This document shows positions 7,225 to 11,282 of a stretch of 11,282 nucleotides of DNA, one piece after another (the first letter of the stretch is position 1; every line of letters begins with the position of its first letter). Both the position numbers and the translations under genes were made by a program. The stretch comes from Rhodospirillales bacterium (lineage in GTDB: Bacteria; Pseudomonadota; Alphaproteobacteria; Geminicoccales; Geminicoccaceae). The notes under the pieces were generated by a model. It was given only the letters and a program-made list of their open reading frames with translations, made no database searches and was not told the origin of the DNA. The stretch covers positions 1 to 11,282 of the forward strand of contig SLRI01000667.1 in assembly GCA_007131045.1 (NCBI GenBank). The letters run 5' to 3'.

Positions 7225-7254
7225 CCAAGACATTCTTTTTGTTGAATATTTTGG
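7225..7254 (-). other. Stem-loop at the 3' trailer of tRNA-Arg
   Basis: CCAA-n3-ATTC (7225-7235) pairs with GAAT-n3-TTGG (7244-7254) around an 8-base T-rich loop; 10 of 11 positions can pair. In the tRNA's own transcript the stem begins with the encoded CCA. The patch is AT-rich in a GC-rich window. No U-run follows on the tRNA strand, so I call it a trailer structure rather than a terminator. Confidence 0.35.
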
Positions 7255-7328
7255 TGCGCCCTGCAGGACTCGAACCTGCGACCTGCTGCTTAGAAGGCAG
7301 CTGCTCTATCCAGCTGAGCTAAGGGCGC
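7252..7328 (-). tRNA. tRNA-Arg (anticodon UCU), CCA encoded
   Basis: The minus strand folds into a full cloverleaf. The acceptor stem GCGCCCT pairs with AGGGCGC, the D stem is GCTC/GAGC, the anticodon stem GCTGC/GCAGC holds the loop CTTCTAA with anticodon TCT, and the T arm is GCAGG-TTCGAGT-CCTGC. The discriminator is A, and CCA is encoded at 7254-7252. The 77-base length is normal. It decodes AGA, a rare codon in GC-rich genomes. It lies 55 bases after the NDUFS4-like gene on the same strand and appears to have its own -10 box. Confidence 0.97.
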
Positions 7329-7339
7329 TCCCGCCCCGG

Positions 7340-7372
7340 CTTATAGCAGGGCTCTGGCGATTGGGGAATCGC
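7340..7372 (-). promoter_or_regulatory. Probable tRNA-Arg promoter (-10 TATAAG) and adjoining hairpin
   Basis: On the minus strand TATAAG (7345-7340) matches the -10 consensus at 5 of 6 positions and lies 11 bases before the mature tRNA 5' end, with a GC-rich stretch after it as is common for stable-RNA promoters. The -35 region is weak (TTCCCC at a 17-base spacing). It overlaps a perfect 6-bp stem with a 4-base loop (GCGATT 7357-7362, AATCGC 7367-7372), which could be the end structure of the upstream NDUFS4-like mRNA. Confidence 0.45.
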
Positions 7373-7383
7373 GGCGGTGCGGT

Positions 7384-7671
7384 TCAGGTCTTGTGGATGA
7401 AGTTGTCGGCGTAGGCCTTGGGCCGGACGACGCGCCGATGGGGCTCGAAGACCTGGAAGGTCAGGCCCTCGCGGTTGCAATAGGCGATCGCGGCGTCCTT
7501 GGAGGGAAAGCGCAGCTTCACCTGCTGCTCGGTATCGTCGGAGCCGACCCAGCCGATCAGCCGGTCGGCCTCCTTCCTCGAGCGCGGCTCGAACTCGACC
7601 AGCCACTCCTTGGTCTTGCGCCGGCCGGACTGCACCGCGGTCCTGGCCGGCCGGTAGATGCGTGCCTGCAT
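7384..7671 (-). CDS. NDUFS4-like ETC complex I subunit
   Basis: This is a 95-residue homologue of the mitochondrial complex I accessory subunit NDUFS4 (PF04800). It associates with the peripheral arm of NADH:ubiquinone oxidoreductase, near the NADH-oxidising module. Family landmarks are MQARIYRPARTAVQSG at the start, WLVEFEP (23-29), LIGWVGSDDT (38-47), QVKLRFPSKDAAIAYC (50-65) and PKAYADNF (84-91). I chose ATG 7671 because MQARIYRPA is the typical N-terminus and GGAGGAGG ends 8 bases before it; a TTG six codons upstream overlaps that site and is unlikely. The protein ends soon after YADNF, slightly short of the family's usual tail. The gene lies 38 bases after the Nudix gene, apart from the main nuo operon, as is usual in Alphaproteobacteria. 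Confidence 0.92.
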   Translation of the reverse strand: MQARIYRPARTAVQSGRRKTKEWLVEFEPRSRKEADRLIGWVGSDDTEQQVKLRFPSKDAAIAYCNREGLTFQVFEPHRRVVRPKAYADNFIHKT

Positions 7672-7679
7672 GGCCTCGA

Positions 7680-7687
7680 CCTCCTCC
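7680..7687 (-). promoter_or_regulatory. Ribosome binding site of the NDUFS4-like gene
   Basis: GGAGGAGG on the minus strand lies 8 bases before ATG 7671. It is the strongest Shine-Dalgarno sequence in the window and fixes this start over the upstream TTG. Confidence 0.8.
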
Positions 7688-7709
7688 AAAGGTGCTTTCG
7701 GCGGAAAAT

Positions 7710-8372
7710 CTAGGCCTCTCGGGCATCATCCGCAAGCCAGCGGCGGCGCAAGCTCGGGCCGTGCACCTGCAGCCAGCGCAGGGCGACCACGGCGTTGGCG
7801 GCGACGATGCGGCCCTCCTCCAGCCAGGCGAAGGCGGTCTCGCGCGGCAGGACGTGGCTCTTGATGTCCTCGGTCTCGGCGGCGAGACCGTGCACGCCGC
7901 CGGCCCGACGGCTGTCGATCCTTGCGATGAACACCGTGGTCCGCTCGGTCACAGCACCCGGCGAGGCGATGTAGACGCCGATCCGCTCGAGGCACACGGC
8001 CTCGACCCCGGTCTCCTCGACGATCTCGCGAAGTGCCGTGGCCTCCGGCGCCTCGCCGGCCTCGACCAGCCCGGCCACCGCCTCGATCAGCCACGGCCCC
8101 TCGGCGTGATGCAGGGCACCGGCCCGCAACTGCTCGATCAGCACGACCACGTCGCTCACCGGATCGTAGGGGAGGACAGCCGCGGCGTCGGGGATGTGCA
8201 GGATCTCGCGGGTGACCACCTCGCTGGTGGACTGGTCGAACCGACGATGCTGCAGCTTGACCACCTCGAAATCGAAAAATCCCCGATAGACCAGCCGCCG
8301 CTCGGTGACCCGAACCGCATCACCGTCGAGGGCGTCGTCCGCCCGGGCGCGACGGCCGCTCTGGCCGCTCAA
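7710..8372 (-). CDS. nudF: Nudix hydrolase, ADP-ribose pyrophosphatase (NudF-like)
   Basis: This is a 220-residue cytosolic enzyme likely to split ADP-ribose into AMP and ribose 5-phosphate with magnesium. The Nudix box at 101-123 is intact: G101, E107, then R115-E116 and E119-E120 before T-G-V. SPGA at 137-140 carries the proline found about 15 residues after the box in ADP-ribose pyrophosphatases. VYRGFFDFEV near the N-terminus, AAVLPYDPVSDVVVLIEQ, HGLAAETEDI and the C-terminal ALRWLQVH all resemble E. coli NudF. I chose TTG 8372 because it overlaps the previous stop as TTGA and yields a normal length; the frame is open further upstream but there runs inside the AsnC-like gene. Roughly the first 20 residues are arginine- and aspartate-rich and not conserved. 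Coupling to the AsnC-domain gene is a likely control. Confidence 0.9.
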   Translation of the reverse strand: MSGQSGRRARADDALDGDAVRVTERRLVYRGFFDFEVVKLQHRRFDQSTSEVVTREILHIPDAAAVLPYDPVSDVVVLIEQLRAGALHHAEGPWLIEAVAGLVEAGEAPEATALREIVEETGVEAVCLERIGVYIASPGAVTERTTVFIARIDSRRAGGVHGLAAETEDIKSHVLPRETAFAWLEEGRIVAANAVVALRWLQVHGPSLRRRWLADDAREA

Positions 8373-8611
8373 GCGAACGCCTTGAAGGTGATCAGGGTGA
8401 AGGTGTCCTTCACCCCGGGCAGGGTCTGCACCGAATGGTTGACGAAGCGGCCGATATCGACCGCGGCATCGAGATGGAACTTCATGATCAGGTCGTACTG
8501 GCCCGAAACGGAATAGACTTCCGAGACCTCCTGGATACTTTGCACCGCGGCATCGGCCACCTCGTAGGAGCGGCCGAGCTCGCATTTGACCATGACGAAA
8601 ATCGTCTGCAC
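8369..8611 (-). CDS. Stand-alone AsnC/Lrp ligand-binding (RAM) domain protein
   Basis: This 80-residue protein consists only of the effector-binding domain of Lrp/AsnC regulators, with no helix-turn-helix. It starts MQTIFVMVKCELGRSYEVAD, followed by EVSEVYSVSGQYDLIMKF and the end LPGVKDTFTLITFKAF, matching the alpha/beta ferredoxin-like fold whose dimers and octamers bind amino acids. Without a DNA-binding domain it may bind small molecules or modulate a full-length Lrp partner by mixed assembly (inference from the family). The GTG start at 8611 follows a GAGGCGGCG stretch. The gene begins 27 bases after the helicase stop, and its TGA overlaps the Nudix TTG, so all three probably share an mRNA. 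Confidence 0.9.
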   Translation of the reverse strand: MQTIFVMVKCELGRSYEVADAAVQSIQEVSEVYSVSGQYDLIMKFHLDAAVDIGRFVNHSVQTLPGVKDTFTLITFKAFA

Positions 8612-8638
8612 GGACGCCGCCTCTCGCTCAGCCTCGGA

Positions 8639-10321
8639 TCAGGCGCTGACCTTGGTAGGGACCGGGCGCAACAGGAAGGCCGGCACGTGGTCGCCGAGCC
8701 CGACCACCGGCTCGTCACGGCCACCATCGCGACCACGGCCGGCCGGCTTGCGCTCGGGCCGGCGCGGCCGCTGCACGCCCGAGCCCTCGGCCGTGTCGGC
8801 CGCCTCCGTCTCGGTCGTCGCCTCTGCCTCTGCCTCTGCCTCTGCCGCGGCTTCCACCGGCGCCTCGGGCGGCTTCGGCTTCGCCGCCCGCCGGCGCCGC
8901 TTGGGCTTGGCGTCGCCGGCCGGTTCCTCGCTCACGGCCTCGGCAGCCGCCTCCACAGCAACCTCGGCAGGGGCCTCGGCCGCCACCACCGGCTCGCTCG
9001 ATTCCTCGGCCTTGCGCCGACGGCGGCGCCGGGGCGGCTCGGTCGTCGCCGCTTCGGGCGCCGTCTCGGGCGCCGTATCGGGCAACGTGTCGGGCACGGG
9101 TGCAGCGGCGACGGCGACGGCTTCGTCGGCGGCCGCCGGCTTGCGCCTCGAGGGTCGCTGCGGCCGGATCAGCTCGCCCGAGATGCCCTCGATCGGCTGG
9201 CGGTTGAGCTTCTGGCCCAACAGTTTTTCGATGCCGGCGAGGTACTTGGCGTCGTCCTCGTCGGCCATGGTGTAGGCCCGACCCTCCTTGCCGGCACGAC
9301 CGGTGCGGCCGATCCGATGGACGTAGTCGTCCGGATGGTAGGGCACGTCGAGATTGATCACCGCCGGCAGGTCGATGATGTCGAGCCCGCGGGCGGCGAC
9401 GTCGGTGGCGACCAGAAAGTCGACCTCGCCGGCCTTGAACGCCTCGAGCGTCGCCTGGCGCACGCTCTGGTCGAGGTCGCCGTGGATGTCCCGGGCATTG
9501 CGCCCCTGGCGCTGCAGGAACTTGTTGACCATCGAGACGTCGCGCTTGCGATTGCAGAAGATGATCGCACTCTCGATCTTCTCGATGTCGATCAGCCGGT
9601 CGACCGCGACGCGGCGCTCGATCGCACTGATCGGCACCACCACGTCGACCACCTTCTCGGCCCGGGTCGAGGGCCGCGCCACCTCGATCTCGACCGGATC
9701 GCGCAGGAACTTGTCGGCCAGCCTTCGCACCTCCTTGGGCATGGTGGCGGAGAACAAGAGCGTCTGGCCGCGCCGGGTCATCAGCTGGAAGATACGCTCG
9801 ACATCCGGGATGAAGCCCATGTCGAGCATCCGGTCGGCCTCGTCGATGACGAAGAGCTCGACGCTGGTCATCAGGATCTTGCCGCGGTCGAACCAGTCGA
9901 GCAGCCGGCCGGGGGTGGCGATAAGCACGTCCACACCCTTCTCCAGCAGCTTTTCCTGATCGCCCATGCCGACGCCGCCGATCAAGAGCGCCATGGTCAG
10001 GTTGAGATGCTTGCCGTAGGTCTCGAAGCTGGCCGAGATCTGCGTCGCCAGCTCGCGCGTGGGGCTCAAGATGAGCGAGCGCGGCATCCGCGCGCGAGCG
10101 CGGCCGGCGGCCAGCCGGTGCAGCATCGGCAGGGTGAAGCCCGCGGTCTTGCCGGTGCCGGTCTGGGCGATGCCGACGACATCCCGGCCCTCGAGCACCA
10201 CCGGGATGGCGCGCGCCTGGATCGGGGTCGGGTGGACGTAGCCGGCCTCGCGGATGGCCTGCATGATTTCCTCGCGCAAGCCCAGCTCGGCGAAGGTGAC
10301 GGTCGGTTGTTGGTCGGTCAA
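8639..10321 (-). CDS. rhlE: DEAD-box RNA helicase, RhlE type
   Basis: This is a 560-residue ATP-dependent RNA helicase for RNA remodelling (ribosome assembly or RNA decay). The motifs are complete and in order: Q motif with GYVHPTPIQ (27-35), motif I AQTGTGKT (52-59), PTREL (87-91), DEAD (160-163), SAT (191-193), IIFCNRK (253-259), TDVAARGLD (306-314) and HRIGRTGRAG (335-344). From about residue 386 a tail of some 175 residues alternates arginine/lysine clusters (RRRRRRK, KPKRRRRAAKPKP) with Ala/Glu-rich stretches and ends in an RGRDGGRD-like segment, probably disordered and RNA-binding. I chose TTG 10321, with AGGGA 6 bases upstream, because homology starts just after it; ATG 10453 would add 44 unconserved residues and run across the predicted promoter. 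It leads an operon with the AsnC-like and Nudix genes. Confidence 0.9.
   Translation of the reverse strand: MTDQQPTVTFAELGLREEIMQAIREAGYVHPTPIQARAIPVVLEGRDVVGIAQTGTGKTAGFTLPMLHRLAAGRARARMPRSLILSPTRELATQISASFETYGKHLNLTMALLIGGVGMGDQEKLLEKGVDVLIATPGRLLDWFDRGKILMTSVELFVIDEADRMLDMGFIPDVERIFQLMTRRGQTLLFSATMPKEVRRLADKFLRDPVEIEVARPSTRAEKVVDVVVPISAIERRVAVDRLIDIEKIESAIIFCNRKRDVSMVNKFLQRQGRNARDIHGDLDQSVRQATLEAFKAGEVDFLVATDVAARGLDIIDLPAVINLDVPYHPDDYVHRIGRTGRAGKEGRAYTMADEDDAKYLAGIEKLLGQKLNRQPIEGISGELIRPQRPSRRKPAAADEAVAVAAAPVPDTLPDTAPETAPEAATTEPPRRRRRRKAEESSEPVVAAEAPAEVAVEAAAEAVSEEPAGDAKPKRRRRAAKPKPPEAPVEAAAEAEAEAEATTETEAADTAEGSGVQRPRRPERKPAGRGRDGGRDEPVVGLGDHVPAFLLRPVPTKVSA
8821..8846 (-). repeat. In-frame hexanucleotide repeat in the helicase tail
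   Basis: The plus strand reads CCTCTG four times in a row plus CC. On the coding strand this gives alternating GCA GAG codons, an Ala-Glu repeat. The unit is a multiple of three, so copy-number changes would alter tail length without a frameshift. Confidence 0.9.
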
Positions 10322-10332
10322 GAAAAGTCCCT

Positions 10333-10356
10333 GTCGCTGACGAGGTCGCTGACGAG
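10333..10356. repeat. Perfect 12-bp tandem duplication in the helicase leader
   Basis: GTCGCTGACGAG occurs twice back to back (10333-10344 and 10345-10356). It lies in the predicted 5' untranslated region of the helicase mRNA, directly upstream of its AGGGA ribosome site. Confidence 0.95.
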
Positions 10357-10370
10357 CGCGGTTTGCTCGG

Positions 10371-10404
10371 GATGTATGGATCGATATTGTCCTGTCAATG
10401 ACAG
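10371..10404 (-). promoter_or_regulatory. Probable helicase promoter with overlapping palindromic operator
   Basis: On the minus strand TTGACA (10398-10393) is a perfect -35 hexamer, followed after 16 bases by TACATC (10376-10371), a weak -10. A 13-bp palindrome, CTGTCA-A-TGACAG (10392-10404), covers the -35 box and could be bound by a dimeric regulator. The expected mRNA leader is about 45 bases. The -35 box and palindrome are seen directly; the promoter function is inferred. Confidence 0.5.
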
Positions 10405-10485
10405 TGACACGGTGCCGGGCCGCCGCCGCGACGAAATTCAAGCGATGATGCACGGTTTTGCGGCAAACGCGGCAAAGATGGCCCT

Positions 10486-10514
10486 TTGATGACGATTCGG
10501 CTATCGGCTAAATC
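10486..10514 (+). promoter_or_regulatory. Possible promoter of the isochorismatase-family gene
   Basis: TTGATG (10486-10491) and TAAATC (10509-10514) are 17 bases apart and lie about 40 bases before ATG 10551. Both hexamers match consensus only partly. They sit in the divergent region facing away from the helicase promoter. Confidence 0.3.
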
Positions 10515-10550
10515 GCGTGATATGGCCGCAGAAGAAGTGGAGAGGAACGC

Positions 10551-11114
10551 ATGATGCTGAAGGCCCCGAGCTCACTGCTCTTGATCGTCGACGCGCAGGC
10601 CGGCCTCGCCCGGGCGGTGGAGGCCGCGGCCCTGCGCATCCACCGCACCCGGCTGCTGCTGGCGGCGGCGCACCGGCTGGCGATCCCGGTCATCGTCTCC
10701 GAGCAGTATCCGGAAGGCCTCGGCCACACCGACCCACGCCTCCTGCCCGACCTCGGGGACGCCACCGTCCTGCCCAAGCGCGCCTTCTCCTGCTGGCGCG
10801 AGCCGATCCTCAGGGAGGCGATCGAGGCCGCCGGTCGCCGGCAGATCGTCGTTTGCGGCATGGAGACCCACGTCTGCGTCCAGCAGACCGCCCTGGACCT
10901 GGTCGCTGCCGGCTTTGCCACCCACATCGCCGCCGACGCCGCGGGCTCGAGACGGGAAGAGGACCGCAGCCTCGGCCTCGAGCGGCTGCGCCGGCACGGC
11001 TGCGACATCGTGACATCCGAGATGGTCGTCTTCGAATGGCTCGAGCGCGGCGAAGGCGACGCCTTCAAGGCGCTGATCCCGCACATCAAAGCCTCGGGCG
11101 AAGTCCCCGACTGA
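10551..11114 (+). CDS. Isochorismatase-family cysteine hydrolase, ISOC1/2-like
   Basis: This 187-residue cytosolic hydrolase has the catalytic triad of the family visible: D14 in LLIVDAQ, K76 in LPKRAFS, and C109 in CGMETHVCV. EQYPEGLGHT (51-60), DAAGSRREEDR (129-139) and the end LRRHGCDIVTSEMVVFEWL closely follow the animal ISOC1/ISOC2 pattern, so it probably belongs to that branch rather than to true isochorismatases, nicotinamidases or carbamoylases. The physiological substrate of this branch is not established. ATG 10551 is supported by GGAGAGGA (10539-10546); a second ATG follows directly. It is transcribed away from the helicase and stands alone. Downstream lies an inverted-repeat element starting 17 bases after the stop, which may affect its 3' end. 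Confidence 0.92.
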   Translation: MMLKAPSSLLLIVDAQAGLARAVEAAALRIHRTRLLLAAAHRLAIPVIVSEQYPEGLGHTDPRLLPDLGDATVLPKRAFSCWREPILREAIEAAGRRQIVVCGMETHVCVQQTALDLVAAGFATHIAADAAGSRREEDRSLGLERLRRHGCDIVTSEMVVFEWLERGEGDAFKALIPHIKASGEVPD

Positions 11115-11126
11115 ACCCGCCGCATT

Positions 11127-11138
11127 CCCGAATTCGGG
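11127..11138. repeat. Perfect 12-bp palindrome at the left edge of the inverted-repeat element
   Basis: CCCGAATTCGGG reads the same on both strands and straddles the outer end of the left 25-bp arm. It lies 13 bases after the hydrolase stop codon. Confidence 0.85.
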
Positions 11139-11265
11139 GGACACATTACGCAATTGACCTTTGCTTCCGCCGAACCCTCGAATCGCCCGGGTAGCGCGGA
11201 TTCGCGAACCCCAAAAGAGTACTCGGATGCGCAGATGGTTAATTGCGTAATGTGTCCCCCGAATT
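11131..11265. repeat. 135-bp non-coding element bounded by perfect 25-bp inverted repeats (MITE/REP-like)
   Basis: The left arm (11131-11155) starts AATTCGGGGGACAC and ends TTACGCAATT; the right arm (11241-11265) is its exact reverse complement. The 85-bp core has no credible gene and holds a smaller stem, CGAATC (11179-11184) with GATTCG (11199-11204). The right arm is itself enclosed by GGTTAATT (11237-11244) and AATTAACC (11262-11269). Each end carries AATT, which could be part of the arms or a 4-bp target duplication. The form fits a miniature mobile element or a REP-type palindrome unit. No transposase is in the window. The arms are seen directly; mobility is inferred. Confidence 0.75.
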
Positions 11266-11282
11266 AACCAACGGACCAAAAA

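Noticed and set aside
7231..7254. Intrinsic terminator at the T-rich patch after the tRNA
   Set aside because: The T-run is on the plus strand and in the loop, not after the stem on the tRNA strand.
6944..7414. Open frames crossing the tRNA (also 6972-7322), with peptides such as CRTRTCDLLL and GLEPATCCLE
   Set aside because: These are the well-known false peptides obtained by translating the complement of a tRNA gene.
10322..10453. A 44-residue N-terminal extension of the helicase from ATG 10453
   Set aside because: The extension is unconserved and spans the predicted promoter and the tandem duplication; TTG 10321 has a ribosome site and starts just before the Q-motif region.
8435..10489. 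A 684-codon plus-strand open frame opposite the helicase
   Set aside because: Low-complexity composition and no domain; the minus strand has every DEAD-box motif.
10572..11279. A minus-strand open frame crossing the hydrolase and the inverted-repeat element
   Set aside because: No domain; its IRGTHYAI-type peptide is just the translated repeat arm, which also appears in a plus-strand shadow frame.
1..11282. CRISPR array, prophage or intact insertion sequence
   Set aside because: No regularly spaced repeats, phage structural genes or transposase frames are visible on either strand.

Overview
The window is GC-rich throughout and almost fully coding. The best taxonomic marker is a small NDUFS4-like 'ETC complex I subunit' gene (7384-7671, minus), a family typical of Alphaproteobacteria and mitochondria. 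Together with heavy use of GTG/TTG starts, it suggests a high-GC alphaproteobacterium; this is inference, as no ribosomal marker is present.

Region 1 (1-1324, plus) is the 3' part of a cobalt-type nitrile hydratase operon. It holds the C-terminal part of the alpha subunit with its metal-binding cysteine cluster, the complete beta subunit, and a small beta-like accessory protein. The three genes are linked by 4-base stop/start overlaps.

Region 2 (1419-6881, plus) is the most unusual part: three tightly packed genes. They encode a D-Ala-D-Ala-ligase-like ATP-grasp enzyme, a 993-residue membrane protein that joins two duplicated periplasmic sensor modules to a complete 12-helix MFS transporter and an unrecognised C-terminal region, and a Tat-exported substrate-binding protein of the ABC_sub_bind type without any ABC permease or ATPase nearby. 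I read this as a candidate ligand-sensing and transport cassette paired with an amide- or peptide-forming enzyme. A hairpin follows the third gene, then about 330 bases with no convincing gene.

Region 3 (7252-10321, minus) is housekeeping. In transcription order it holds an RhlE-type DEAD-box RNA helicase with a long repetitive charged tail, a stand-alone AsnC/Lrp ligand-binding domain, a NudF-type ADP-ribose pyrophosphatase coupled to it by a TTGA overlap, the NDUFS4-like gene, and tRNA-Arg(UCU) with an encoded CCA.

Region 4 (10322-11282) starts with the divergent intergenic region. This carries a palindrome over the predicted helicase -35 box and a 12-bp tandem duplication in the helicase leader. 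Next is an ISOC1/2-like isochorismatase-family hydrolase (plus), then a 135-bp non-coding element bounded by perfect 25-bp inverted repeats, close to the window's right edge.
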